NCBI RefSeq assembly: GCF_009617585.1
Contig: NZ_WIXI01000045.1
Location: forward strand, 62,001-126,000
Direction: 5' to 3'
Origin: Endobacterium cereale
Lineage (GTDB): Bacteria > Pseudomonadota > Alphaproteobacteria > Rhizobiales > Rhizobiaceae
DNA: 64,000 nucleotides
The notes beneath the pieces are model-generated. The model saw only the letters and a program-made list of their open reading frames with translations. It had not been told where the DNA came from and searched no databases. This document shows, piece by piece, positions 44,814-54,191 of the stretch. The position numbers were made by a program, and so were the translations under genes. Positions within the stretch are counted from its first letter, which is position 1. The number at the start of each line of letters is the position of its first letter.

Positions 44814-45110
44814 CTATTCGCCATCCACAGCGGAAAAGTTGTCGAGGACGAGCGTGCGATCTGCATGACGGGCGATCAATTGGAAACGGATGGTCGAGGC
44901 CCCTTGCGGATAGGTGCAGAACACCGTCCGGCCCTCGCCCAGCGCCTGCCCCATCCAGAAGTTTCCGACACCTCGAAAAGGCATATACCTGTAAGTGCCG
45001 GGCACGGTCGGCATAACACCGTCTTCGAAAGCACCGACCGGATTGCCTTCATAATAAAAGCTTACGGGCAGTTCGAATGGCGGATGGGCTTCGTCATCGT
45101 AGTGCCGCAT
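44814..45110 (-). CDS. Hypothetical protein
   Basis: The 98-residue protein is rich in aromatic and charged residues, with PFELPVSFYYEGNPVGAF and GTYRYMPFRGVGNFWMGQAL. It is not recognisable and has no signal peptide. It lies 6 bases after the gene upstream on the same strand, so they are probably cotranscribed. The pair is separated from fdhA by about 190 bases. Confidence 0.7.
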   Translation of the reverse strand: MRHYDDEAHPPFELPVSFYYEGNPVGAFEDGVMPTVPGTYRYMPFRGVGNFWMGQALGEGRTVFCTYPQGASTIRFQLIARHADRTLVLDNFSAVDGE

Positions 45111-45116
45111 CGTGTT

Positions 45117-46034
45117 CTACACCTCCAGATCGAGCGTACCGGTCACCTTCGCGAAGGCAGGCAGAACCTTCGCCAAAAGCGCATCCTCCGGCACAGCGAC
45201 AGGCGGGTGCAGCCGGCACAACGCGCTGGCTTCGAATAGCGGATGCGCTAGATCCGGCAGTGCCAGCCCTTTCAGCTCGCGAATACGGCATGCCGCCAGC
45301 AGTTCCACCGGCAGGAACCAGTGATTATACTCACGCACCGGATCGTCATCATTGACACCGCTGCCGAGAACGTGGAAATCGGCGGCATTCCGCAGCGCTT
45401 GAGCAAACACCGCCGGGTCCTCGTGCAGCACATGTTTGGCAAGCCCGGAAAACCCGTCAAGCTGGTCGTCCTCGGGTTCGGCGTAAAGGTCGATCTCATC
45501 ACCGCTCCACGCCCGGTAGAGTTTGATCGACAGCCAGGGCACATATTGCGGCAAGGCCTCCCAGGCGATGTTGCCGGCCCCGCCCTCCTGTTCGTCCCAT
45601 CGGTCGAGCAGCGTATCGGCAAGGCGAATGGCATGATCCGGCCAGCCCAGCGCCAGCATCAGCGACACGGTGTCGAAATCTTCGAGATAGAGTGTGTAAC
45701 CGGCAGGATCGTTGGATTCCATGATCGCATGAGCACATTCGAGGTGCCAGAAGGCATGCAGGCCCGCGAGCGCGATCTGTTCAGCCGGATACGGGCCATG
45801 ATTGAAGCTTTGCTGCATTGCCTGCATCAGATGCCAGTATCGGATATCGCGCATCGCAGCCGGAACAAGCTTTCTCTGAGAACCATCCGCCAGAAAGGGT
45901 TCGAGAATTTTTTCAACTCGTCTGTCATGCATTCGCGCGCGATTGGCCGGCTCGGACATCCATTCAGCGACATGATCTCGCTGCTCGCGAAAATTGGCTT
46001 GCAGCACTTTTTTCACGCGGTCGGCGTCGGACAT
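45117..46034 (-). CDS. Hypothetical protein
   Basis: The 305-residue protein is helical and acidic, with Trp/Tyr-rich helices (DIRYWHLMQAMQQSFNHG, 63-80; AGLHAFWHLECAHAIMESND, 89-108). No domain is recognisable by eye; the helical repeat character resembles immunity-like or TPR-like proteins, but that is weak. It forms a two-gene unit with the small downstream gene. A shared terminator lies at its 5' side. Confidence 0.7.
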   Translation of the reverse strand: MSDADRVKKVLQANFREQRDHVAEWMSEPANRARMHDRRVEKILEPFLADGSQRKLVPAAMRDIRYWHLMQAMQQSFNHGPYPAEQIALAGLHAFWHLECAHAIMESNDPAGYTLYLEDFDTVSLMLALGWPDHAIRLADTLLDRWDEQEGGAGNIAWEALPQYVPWLSIKLYRAWSGDEIDLYAEPEDDQLDGFSGLAKHVLHEDPAVFAQALRNAADFHVLGSGVNDDDPVREYNHWFLPVELLAACRIRELKGLALPDLAHPLFEASALCRLHPPVAVPEDALLAKVLPAFAKVTGTLDLEV

Positions 46035-46084
46035 ATTTCAGGCTCCACGCAAAATATCAGGTCGTTGAAATGGCTTGAAAAACA

Positions 46085-46122
46085 AAAAAGCCCAGCCTCG
46101 CTTGCGTGAGGCCGGGCTTTTT
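46085..46122. terminator. Terminator of the lipoprotein gene
   Basis: Arms 46085-46101 and 46106-46122, with a TTGC loop, form a stem with one mismatch and end in T-runs on both strands (AAAAAGCCC / GGGCTTTTT). On the minus strand it directly follows the lipoprotein gene at 46139; it may also act on plus-strand transcription. Confidence 0.75.
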
Positions 46123-46138
46123 CCTGATTTTTTTAACC

Positions 46139-46771
46139 TTAACCCCTGCGCGCAGGCTTTTTCGGTGCAGCCTTGCCTGTGTCAAACCCAATGCGCACCG
46201 TGGTGAAGCGCGAAGCGCCACCGGCTGCGTTGGGGATCGAAACGTCAGGCTTTTGGAAGATGAACTGGCCGCTGCCTTCCGGCGGGATGGCGGCGTTGAA
46301 GGCGACCTTCTGCGAATAGATGACATCGTTGCCATCCACCACTTCCACCAGAACCGGCAGCGTCACGTCGCCGGTCTTACCGGCAGCGCCAGCCACGATG
46401 CGCCCTTGAGCCATCACGTTGATGGTGAGTGTGGATTCGTTCGCCGTGCAGGAGCGGGTCACGTCGGCGAAGGAGGCCTGATAGATCAGCTTGCTGTCGT
46501 CGCCTTCGGCCGCCTTGCCGGCATAAGCGCGGTGGAAGCCGGTATCGGTGCGGATCACCACCTGCGGGCAATAGGCCTGCACGACAGGCGTCACATTGGC
46601 CTGCGCCTCGGCGCGACCGGCAGCGCCAAGGTCGGGCGTGTTGCAGCCGACGAGAGCGGCGACGATGGCAACGCCGGCGGAGGCGCGCAAAACCGTCTTG
46701 AAAGATGCCGTGGTCAGGGATGTTTTTCCAAACACGTTACTCAACCCTTTTGCATATCTGATCTGCCGCAT
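46139..46771 (-). CDS. Outer-membrane-type lipoprotein
   Basis: The 210-residue protein has a lipoprotein signal: VLRASAGVAIVAALVGC with Cys after AALVG. The mature part has beta character and ends in a basic tail (KKPARRG). The segment VIRTDTGFHRAYAG and VTRSCTANESTLTINVM suggests a beta-rich periplasmic or outer membrane domain. It is conserved-looking but of unknown role. The ATG at 46771 has an AGGAT-type site upstream. Confidence 0.78.
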   Translation of the reverse strand: MRQIRYAKGLSNVFGKTSLTTASFKTVLRASAGVAIVAALVGCNTPDLGAAGRAEAQANVTPVVQAYCPQVVIRTDTGFHRAYAGKAAEGDDSKLIYQASFADVTRSCTANESTLTINVMAQGRIVAGAAGKTGDVTLPVLVEVVDGNDVIYSQKVAFNAAIPPEGSGQFIFQKPDVSIPNAAGGASRFTTVRIGFDTGKAAPKKPARRG

Positions 46772-47017
46772 GGCCGATCCTGACTTGATCTCTGGCGCGC
46801 CCGGAACCCTCCGGCACCTCTTCAAGCCAAGGTCTATAGCAGCGGCAAAATCAAAAATCGATCCGTTATGAGACGAAAATCATCTGCACGTTGAAACACA
46901 TGTGAATGCGGCGAAATTCGCGCAGTCGAACCGCTGGCGTGCAATCCGGGCTCGCAATCCCCAACAGCTTTCTGTATTGAAGGCCGAACTTTTATACGCC
47001 TTACTTTCTTCTGGGGA

Positions 47018-48424
47018 ATGAACTTCGTGGAATACATCTCGACACGCGGCGAAGCACCCGCGCTCAGCTTTCGCGACGCACTCATGGCCGGCCTTGCCCG
47101 CGACGGTGGCCTTTACGTTCCGCGCGAATGGCCGACCTTCTCCAAAAAAGACATCAAGGCCCTGCGCGGCAAGACCTATCAGGAGGTCGCCTTCGCGGTG
47201 ATCAGCCGTTTCGTCGGTGACGAGATCGCGGCCGACAAGCTGCAAGCGATGATCGATGAAGCCTACGCCACCTTCCGCCATCCGGCCGTCGTGCCGCTGG
47301 TGCAGACCGGCCCGAACGATTTTGTGCTGGAGCTTTTCCACGGCACGACGCTGGCCTTCAAGGACGTGGCGATGCAGCTGCTCGCCCGCCTGATGGACCA
47401 TGTTCTGGCCGAGCGCGGCGAACGCGCCACCATCGTCGGCGCCACTTCGGGCGATACCGGCGGTGCCGCCATCGACGCCTTTGCCGGCCGCGAGCGCACC
47501 GACGTCTTCATCCTTTTCCCGCACGGAAAAGTGTCGCCGGTGCAGCAGCGCCAGATGACCTCTTCGGGTGCATCGAATGTTTACGCCGTTGCCGTGAAGG
47601 GCAATTTCGACGACTGCCAGAACCTCGTCAAAGAGATGTTCAACGACGTTTCCTTCCGCGAAAAGGTCGGTCTGTCGGGTGTCAACTCGATCAACTGGGC
47701 GCGCATCATGGCGCAGGTGGTCTATTATTTCACCTCCGCCCTCTCGCTCGGCGCACCTGATCGCAAAGTCTCGTTCACGGTGCCGACCGGCAATTTCGGC
47801 GATATCTTTGCGGGTTACGTCGCCAAGAAGATGGGCCTGCCGATCGAGCGTCTGGCCATCTCCACCAATGACAACGACATTTTGGCCCGCACGCTGAAGA
47901 CCGGTCGTTACGAGATGAAGGGCGTGCACGCCACCACCTCGCCGTCGATGGATATCCAGATCTCGTCCAATTTCGAACGTCTTCTGTTCGAAGCCTATGG
48001 CCGTGATTCAGGCACCGTGCGTAATGCCATGGCGAGCCTGAAACAGTCCGGTTCGTTCGAGATCCAGGCGGAAGCGCTGAAAACGATCCGCCGCGAGTTC
48101 CGCGCTGCCCGCGCCACCGAACGCCAAGTTGCTGCGACCATCAAGGAGACGCTGGCGGAGACCGGTTACCTGATCGATCCACATACCGCGACCGCTGTTT
48201 TTGCAGCGAAAAAATTTGCAAAACCCGGCGTTCCAATGGTGACGCTGTCGACCGCGCACCCGGCCAAGTTCCCGGCTGCAGTAGAAAGCGCTTGCGGAAT
48301 TTCCCCAGCCCTTCCACTATGGCTTGCTGATCTAATGACACGGGAGGAGCGTTTCGATCTCTTGGATGCCGACCTGAAAGCCGTCGAAAGCTTCATCGGC
48401 AAACATGCGCGGGCAACCTCGTAA
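47018..48424 (+). CDS. thrC: Threonine synthase
   Basis: ThrC converts phosphohomoserine to threonine with PLP. The 468-residue protein has the PLP Lys115 in FHGTTLAFKDVAM, the SGDTGGAA glycine-rich phosphate-binding loop, and the long C-terminal domain of the class II enzymes (yeast/E. coli type). GGGGA precedes the ATG at 47018. It heads a conserved-looking series with an M16 protease, a GNAT and a GGDEF/EAL gene in the same direction; gaps are 27, 85 and -4 bases. Confidence 0.96.
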   Translation: MNFVEYISTRGEAPALSFRDALMAGLARDGGLYVPREWPTFSKKDIKALRGKTYQEVAFAVISRFVGDEIAADKLQAMIDEAYATFRHPAVVPLVQTGPNDFVLELFHGTTLAFKDVAMQLLARLMDHVLAERGERATIVGATSGDTGGAAIDAFAGRERTDVFILFPHGKVSPVQQRQMTSSGASNVYAVAVKGNFDDCQNLVKEMFNDVSFREKVGLSGVNSINWARIMAQVVYYFTSALSLGAPDRKVSFTVPTGNFGDIFAGYVAKKMGLPIERLAISTNDNDILARTLKTGRYEMKGVHATTSPSMDIQISSNFERLLFEAYGRDSGTVRNAMASLKQSGSFEIQAEALKTIRREFRAARATERQVAATIKETLAETGYLIDPHTATAVFAAKKFAKPGVPMVTLSTAHPAKFPAAVESACGISPALPLWLADLMTREERFDLLDADLKAVESFIGKHARATS

Positions 48425-48451
48425 GGGATCGACAAACGCCGGAGATACAGA

Positions 48452-49750
48452 ATGAATGTTAATATCACCCGGCTCGCGTCCGGGTTGACCGTCGTCACCG
48501 AAAACATGCCGCATCTGGAAAGCGTTGCACTGGGCGTCTGGATCAAATCCGGCTCGCGCAACGAGATGGAAGATGAGCATGGCATTGCCCACCTTCTTGA
48601 GCACATGGCCTTCAAGGGCACCGCGCGCCGCAGTGCGCGCGACATCGCCGAGGAAATCGAGAATGTCGGCGGCGAACTGAACGCTGCCACCTCGACCGAA
48701 ACGACATCCTATTACGCCCGCGTCCTGAAGGATCACGTGCCGCTGGCCGTCGATATCCTTGCCGACATCCTGACCGAAAGCGCCTTCGAGGAAGAAGAGC
48801 TGCAGCGCGAGAAGAATGTCATCCTGCAGGAAATCGGCGCGGCCAACGATACGCCCGACGATATCGTCTTCGACCAGTTTTCCGAAGTCGCCTATCGCGG
48901 CCAGACGCTCGGCCGCCCCATTCTCGGCACACCGGAAACGGTGCTGGCATTCACGCCCGACAATATTCGCGGCTACCTTTCGCGCAATTACACCACCGAC
49001 CGCATGTTCGTGGTCGCAGCCGGCGCCGTCGATCACGACGTCTTCGTCAAACAGGTGGAACAGCGTTTCGCTTCGCTGCCGCAGACGCCTTCGGCACCGC
49101 CGGTCATGGAAGCCGCCAAATATATCGGCGGCGACGTGCGCCTCACCCGCGACCTGATGGATACGCAGGTGCTGCTCGGTTTCGAGGGCAAGGCCTACCA
49201 CATGCGGGACTTCTATTGCTCGCAGATCCTCGCCAACATCCTGGGTGGCGGCATGTCCTCGCGCCTGTTCCAGGAGGTGCGTGAGCATCGCGGCCTCTGT
49301 TACTCTGTCTATGCCTTCCATTGGGGTTTTTCCGATACCGGCATTTTTGGCATCCATGCCGCGACAGGCGCGAACGATCTGCCGCAGCTGGTTCCGGTCA
49401 TTCTGGATGAGTTGCGCAAGTCGTCCGAAATCATGCATCAGGTGGAAATCGACCGCGCCCGTGCGCAGATCCGCGCCCAGCTTCTGATGGGCCAGGAAAG
49501 CCCCGGCGCCCGTGCCGGCCAGCTTGCCCGCCAGATGCTGCTCTACGGTCGCCCGATCCCGAGCGGCGAAATGATGGAGCGCCTGGAAGGCATCACCACC
49601 CAGCGCCTGACCGATCTTGCCGGACGTCTGTTTTTCGATACGGTTCCGACATTGTCCGCCATCGGCCCGGTGGAAACACTGGCGCCGTTCGAAGACATCA
49701 CCTCGGCGCTTTCGGCGCCGCAGATCAAGACACAACAGGCCACCGGCTGA
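48452..49750 (+). CDS. M16 family zinc peptidase (mitochondrial-processing-peptidase-like)
   Basis: The 432-residue protein has the inverted zinc motif HLLEH (47-51) and a distal Glu in EEELQREKNVILQEI. The second half is the inactive barrel of the M16B single-chain type. Proteins of this type in alphaproteobacteria are the relatives of the beta subunit of mitochondrial processing peptidase. It lies 27 bases after thrC. The substrate is unknown. Confidence 0.92.
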   Translation: MNVNITRLASGLTVVTENMPHLESVALGVWIKSGSRNEMEDEHGIAHLLEHMAFKGTARRSARDIAEEIENVGGELNAATSTETTSYYARVLKDHVPLAVDILADILTESAFEEEELQREKNVILQEIGAANDTPDDIVFDQFSEVAYRGQTLGRPILGTPETVLAFTPDNIRGYLSRNYTTDRMFVVAAGAVDHDVFVKQVEQRFASLPQTPSAPPVMEAAKYIGGDVRLTRDLMDTQVLLGFEGKAYHMRDFYCSQILANILGGGMSSRLFQEVREHRGLCYSVYAFHWGFSDTGIFGIHAATGANDLPQLVPVILDELRKSSEIMHQVEIDRARAQIRAQLLMGQESPGARAGQLARQMLLYGRPIPSGEMMERLEGITTQRLTDLAGRLFFDTVPTLSAIGPVETLAPFEDITSALSAPQIKTQQATG

Positions 49751-49835
49751 TCCGGCCCGGCCGGTGCATGCCCCATGCTCCGGCCAACGCCTTCCCGCCG
49801 ATGTCCACCTGCAAGGCGGGCGGAGTGCGCATGAT

Positions 49836-50465
49836 ATGACGAGATCGGTGTTTCGGTTTTTGTCGCGACAGCCGGAGACGCCGGAGCTTTACGGCGATCA
49901 CCACCTGTTGCGCCTGCCGCGTTTTGCCGATTACCGCCAATGGCATGCGGCACGCGATGACAGCCGCGCCTTCCTGCAGCCGTGGGAGCCGACATGGCGG
50001 GCTGACGAGCTGACCGAAAGCGCCTTTCGGCTGCGTGTGCAGCGCAATACACAGGAATTCTCATCGGGTATTGCCGTGCCGTTTTTCCTGTTTCGACGGC
50101 AGGACATGGCGCTGATGGGCGGGCTGACGATCGGGCTGATCCGCCGGGGAGCGGCGCAAAGCTGCATGATCGGTTACTGGATGGGCGAAAAATATGCCGG
50201 CAATGGCCATATGTTCGCCGCACTCAAGCTCGCAGTACCCTACATCCACAGCGGTCTTCAGTTGCACCGTATCGAGGCAGCCTGTATTCCGGAGAACTGG
50301 AAAAGCGTGCGTCTTCTCGAGAAGGCCGGTTTCGAACGGGAAGGTCTGTTGCGAAAATACCTGAAGATAAACGGCGAGTGGCGTGACCACCTGATGTTCT
50401 CACGACTGGCGGGCGAGACGCCCGAGTTCGGAAAGACGGAATTCGGGAATACGCTTACACCATGA
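49836..50465 (+). CDS. GNAT N-acetyltransferase (RimJ-like)
   Basis: The 209-residue protein fits RimJ/RimL acetyltransferases: LRLPRFADYRQWHAARDDSRAFLQPWEP near the N-terminus, then IGYWMGEKYAGNGHMFAALKLAV (CoA loop, R/QxxGxG variant) and RIEAACIPENWKSVRLLEKAGFEREG. It probably acetylates the N-terminal amine of a ribosomal or other protein. The ATG at 49836 is one of several near options. Its stop overlaps the next gene as ATGA. Confidence 0.9.
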   Translation: MTRSVFRFLSRQPETPELYGDHHLLRLPRFADYRQWHAARDDSRAFLQPWEPTWRADELTESAFRLRVQRNTQEFSSGIAVPFFLFRRQDMALMGGLTIGLIRRGAAQSCMIGYWMGEKYAGNGHMFAALKLAVPYIHSGLQLHRIEAACIPENWKSVRLLEKAGFEREGLLRKYLKINGEWRDHLMFSRLAGETPEFGKTEFGNTLTP

Positions 50466-53359
50466 CCAACACTGCCTCCATATCGACCATGCAGCGCATC
50501 GCGGCGGCGCTGGTCCTCATTGTCACCGCCTTCATTTCGACGTCCGTGTTTGCCGCCGAACCGGTAAAACTGTCGCGTGACGACACCGCGCTCGACCTGA
50601 CGCCGACCACCGAAATCTATGCCAACCAGGGCGAGGCCTTTCAGGTATCGACCGCCGCCGGCACCGACGGTATCCGCCGCCGTATCGAGGTGCGTGCCTC
50701 CTCCGACGCCCACCAGGGCGATTGGGCGGTGTTTGCGCTCGCCAACGTCACCGACGAACAGCTGGAGCGCGTCATCGTCGCACCGCATTTCCGTCTCGCC
50801 AAATCACAGCTGTTCTGGCCCGATCTTGGCTCGCAGCGCATCATCTCCATCACGCCATCTGAAGGCTTTGCGCTCGACCGTATCGCCAGCCCGGATGCCG
50901 ACGTGTTTCGCATCACGCTGAACCCCGGCGCCGTCATCACCTTCGTGGCCGAACTTTCGACGCCGCAACTGCCGCAGATCTATCTCTGGCAGCCGGATGC
51001 CTACAAGGATTCGATCAACTCGTTCACGCTCTACAAGGGCATCGTGCTCGGCATTGCCGGCCTGCTGGCCGTGTTCCTGACCATCCTTTTCGTGGTCAAG
51101 GGCACATCCATGCTGCCGGCCGCAGCGGCGCTTGCATGGGCGGTTCTCGCTTATGTCTGCATCGACTTCGGCTTCCTCGAAAAGCTGATATTGGTGACAT
51201 CAAGCGACCAGCGAATATGGCGCGCCGGCGCGGAAGTGGCGCTCGCCTCCTCACTGGTCATCTTCCTGTTCACCTATCTCAACCTCAATCGCTGGCACGT
51301 GCATCTCGGTTACGCGACCTTCGCCTGGATTATTGGTCTCGGCCTGCTGTTTGGTGTCGCCATCTACGATCCGTCGATCGCATCCGGCATTGCCCGCCTG
51401 TCCTTCGCGCTGACCGGCACGGCCGGCATCCTGCTGATCATCTATCTCGGCCTCAACCGTTTTGACCGCGCCATCCTGCTGGTGCCAACCTGGGCGATCC
51501 TGCTGGTCTGGCTGTTCGGCGGCTGGCTGACGGTGACGGGACGTCTCGATAACGATATCATCCAGCCGGCACTCGGCGGCGGCCTTGTCCTCATCGTCCT
51601 CCTCATCGGCTTCACGGTCATGCAGCACGCCTTTGCCGGCGGTGCCTACCAGCAGGGTCTGTTCTCCGACCTGGAACGGCAGTCGCTGGCGCTGACCGGT
51701 TCCGGCGATACCGTCTGGGACTGGGACGTGGCGCGTGACCGTGTCATCACCACGCCGGACATTTCGCAGCAGCTCGGCCTTTCGTCGGGCACCATGCACG
51801 GCCCGGTGCGCAACTGGATCCCGCGCCTGCACCCGGATGACCGCGACCGCTTCAAGGCAACGCTCGACGTGTTGCTGGAACACCGCCGCGGCCGCCTCAA
51901 CCACGAATTCCGCATACGCGCCGAAGACGGCCATTTCCACTGGCTGCAAATTCGCGCCCGGCCGGTTCTCGGCTCGAATGGCGAGATCATCCGCTGCGTC
52001 GGCACCGTCGTTGATGTCACCGAACAGAAAAACTCGGTCGAGCGGCTGCTGCAGGATGCCATGCATGACAACCTGACCGGCCTGCCGAACCGTCAGGTGT
52101 TTCTCGACCGCCTGCAATCGGTGCTGACCATCGCCGCTTCGAGCGACGGCGTGCGCCCGACCGTGCTGTCGATCGATATCGACCGTTACAAGCAGGTGAA
52201 CGACAGTCTAGGCATCGCCGCCGGCGACAATATTCTGATCGCGCTGACCCGCCGCCTGCGCCGTCTCCTGAAACCGCAGGATACGCTGGCCCGCCTTTCC
52301 GGCGACGAGTTCGGCCTGATCCTGGTGTCCGAACGCGACCCGGCCAAGGTGGCGGATTTTGCCGATGCCGTGTCGAAGGCGATCATGGTGCCGATCAACT
52401 TTGCCCACCGCGAAATCATCCTCACCGCCTCGATCGGTCTGGCGTCATGGGTGGACCAGCAGGAAAACGCGCAAGGGCTGCTCAGCGACGCCGAGCTTGC
52501 CATGTACCGGGCGAAGCGTGCCGGCGGCAACCGCGTCGAACCCTTCCGCCCGGCCTTCCGCTCGACAGGCACAGACCGTCTGCTTCTGGAAACCGACCTG
52601 CGCCGCGCGCTGGACCGCAAGGAACTGACCATGGCCTACCAGCCGATCATCCGGCTGGACAATGGCGAGATCGCCGGTTTTGAGTCTCTCATGCGCTGGG
52701 AACACCCCAAACGCGGCACCATTCCGCCGAGCGAATTCATCCCGATCGCCGAAATGTCGGACCTGATCGGCCCGCTCGGTCTGTTCGCGCTCGACCGTTC
52801 CGCTAACGACCTGAAGGACTGGGAAACCCAGACCGGCGACCTGCCGATCTTCATGTCGGTCAACCTGTCGAGCGCGCAGCTGATCAACAACGATCTGTGC
52901 AACGACGTGCGTTCGATCCTGGCGAAAACCCACTGCGCCCCGAGCCGGTTCAAGCTGGAACTAACCGAGTCGGTCATGATGGAAAACCCGGAACAGGCCC
53001 GCCTCGTGCTGAACAAGCTCAAGGAAACCGGCATCAGCCTCGCCCTCGACGATTTTGGCACGGGCCATTCTTCGCTCGCGTACCTCACGCAATTCCCGTT
53101 CGACACGATCAAGCTCGACAAGGCGCTGGTGGCTGGTGCGGCGGAAAAGCGGGCGCTGCTGTTGCGCTCGGTGATCGCCATGGCGCGTTCGCTGGAAATG
53201 GTGGTGGTGGCCGAGGGCGTCGAAACCGACGACGATGCCGCCGACCTGGTGAAAATGGGCTGCCATTACGGCCAGAGCTACCTGTTTGGCCCGCCAATGG
53301 ACGCGGCTTCGGTGCAGAGGTTGCTGAAGGAACGGTTTCCGCTGACGAAACGGGCTTGA
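50462..53359 (+). CDS. GGDEF/EAL cyclic-di-GMP signalling protein with PAS and membrane sensor
   Basis: The 965-residue protein has an N-terminal signal/periplasmic domain (about 1-180), seven or so membrane helices (about 190-390), a PAS domain (400-520: GDTVWDWDVARDRVI), a GGDEF domain (530-690) with SGDEF at 613-617, and an EAL domain (700-955). The EAL core is ESL at 741 instead of EAL, but LELTES, DDFGTGHSS, KLDKALV and VVAEGVET are kept, so phosphodiesterase activity is plausible. The inhibitory RxxD site appears as KPQD. Its start overlaps the GNAT gene by 4 bases. Confidence 0.93.
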   Translation: MTNTASISTMQRIAAALVLIVTAFISTSVFAAEPVKLSRDDTALDLTPTTEIYANQGEAFQVSTAAGTDGIRRRIEVRASSDAHQGDWAVFALANVTDEQLERVIVAPHFRLAKSQLFWPDLGSQRIISITPSEGFALDRIASPDADVFRITLNPGAVITFVAELSTPQLPQIYLWQPDAYKDSINSFTLYKGIVLGIAGLLAVFLTILFVVKGTSMLPAAAALAWAVLAYVCIDFGFLEKLILVTSSDQRIWRAGAEVALASSLVIFLFTYLNLNRWHVHLGYATFAWIIGLGLLFGVAIYDPSIASGIARLSFALTGTAGILLIIYLGLNRFDRAILLVPTWAILLVWLFGGWLTVTGRLDNDIIQPALGGGLVLIVLLIGFTVMQHAFAGGAYQQGLFSDLERQSLALTGSGDTVWDWDVARDRVITTPDISQQLGLSSGTMHGPVRNWIPRLHPDDRDRFKATLDVLLEHRRGRLNHEFRIRAEDGHFHWLQIRARPVLGSNGEIIRCVGTVVDVTEQKNSVERLLQDAMHDNLTGLPNRQVFLDRLQSVLTIAASSDGVRPTVLSIDIDRYKQVNDSLGIAAGDNILIALTRRLRRLLKPQDTLARLSGDEFGLILVSERDPAKVADFADAVSKAIMVPINFAHREIILTASIGLASWVDQQENAQGLLSDAELAMYRAKRAGGNRVEPFRPAFRSTGTDRLLLETDLRRALDRKELTMAYQPIIRLDNGEIAGFESLMRWEHPKRGTIPPSEFIPIAEMSDLIGPLGLFALDRSANDLKDWETQTGDLPIFMSVNLSSAQLINNDLCNDVRSILAKTHCAPSRFKLELTESVMMENPEQARLVLNKLKETGISLALDDFGTGHSSLAYLTQFPFDTIKLDKALVAGAAEKRALLLRSVIAMARSLEMVVVAEGVETDDDAADLVKMGCHYGQSYLFGPPMDAASVQRLLKERFPLTKRA

Positions 53360-53374
53360 TTGGAAAAACGGGTC

Positions 53375-53755
53375 TCACGGATGAGATCCGACGACCTCCG
53401 CTCGGGAAAGATAAAATACGCCCCTTGGCGGCGGCGGCACATAGGTGATCAGGAAGATCAGCACCAATGCGATCCGCCTGCCCCATTGGGCCCAACCCGT
53501 TGTGCTGCCATCCGGCACATTCGGCCGTGCAATTTCAGCAAGCAGGACACAGGCTGCCCCCGCCAGCCTTGCGGGAACCCGGATTTCCATGCCCTTGAGG
53601 GCTACCACCATATCCCATGATATCGAGGCCAGATGGTATGGCAGGGTCGTAACGGGCACGCCGTGAGCCTCAAGATAGGCGGCCGTGGTGGCCGTTTCGG
53701 CAAAACCGTAACCGATCGCGACGGTTACAAGACGGTCATCATCCGAGTGCTGCAT
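53375..53755 (-). CDS. Small membrane-anchored hypothetical protein
   Basis: The 126-residue protein starts at the ATG at 53755 (a TTG lies two codons upstream). Residues 1-75 are soluble with a LVTVAIGYGFAETATTAAYLEAHGVPV segment resembling the DUF2007-like signal-transducing fold; a hydrophobic helix (RRIALVLIFLITYV) lies near residues 92-106, followed by a short basic tail. Weak similarity only. It is convergent with the GGDEF/EAL gene, 15 bases apart. Confidence 0.65.
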   Translation of the reverse strand: MQHSDDDRLVTVAIGYGFAETATTAAYLEAHGVPVTTLPYHLASISWDMVVALKGMEIRVPARLAGAACVLLAEIARPNVPDGSTTGWAQWGRRIALVLIFLITYVPPPPRGVFYLSRAEVVGSHP

Positions 53756-53824
53756 TGACAATGTCCTCGGCTTGCAAGCTTACCTTTGAAATCTGGTGGG
53801 CAGCGGACCGACATGAGGGTGGGC

Positions 53825-54133
53825 TCACGTAACCACCCTACCATCGTCGTTACGGATCGTACCACCGAGTTTTTGCCTGAGCCGGCGCAGCAGATCGAGA
53901 ACCACCGCGTCCTCATGATAGTGCCGGCCGCTGATGTCGGCTGAGATCACAAATGGGCCTGTGGTCAGATCGAATTCACTGCCTCCGTCGACATTGAAAC
54001 AAGCGATGGCATCATCTCCGGCAGCATTAAACAGAACCCATGGCTTAGACTGCCGCGGCAGCATTTCCGTCAGAGCCGCTCTGGCCGCAACATCATCATC
54101 TAGGTCTTCGAGATAATAGCTTTTCATGGCCAT
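53825..54133 (-). CDS. Hypothetical protein
   Basis: The 102-residue protein begins at the ATG 54133 (MAMKSYY); 54127, 54157 and a TTG at 54208 are alternatives, and no start has a strong ribosome site. It is acidic and helical, with a basic segment near the end (RRLRQKL) and an FVISADISGRHYHED strand. Not recognised. Read from the TTG it would overlap the next gene's end by 17 bases. Confidence 0.55.
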   Translation of the reverse strand: MAMKSYYLEDLDDDVAARAALTEMLPRQSKPWVLFNAAGDDAIACFNVDGGSEFDLTTGPFVISADISGRHYHEDAVVLDLLRRLRQKLGGTIRNDDGRVVT

Positions 54134-54191
54134 GACGGGTGACGGGAACAGGAGCATTTCGCTCAGAGAAACGCTCCTGAGGATAACGGTC

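Noticed and set aside
48332..49735. A 467-codon minus-strand frame opposite the M16 peptidase
   Set aside because: It is the complement of a gene with a complete HxxEH motif and correct length; the antisense protein has no pattern.
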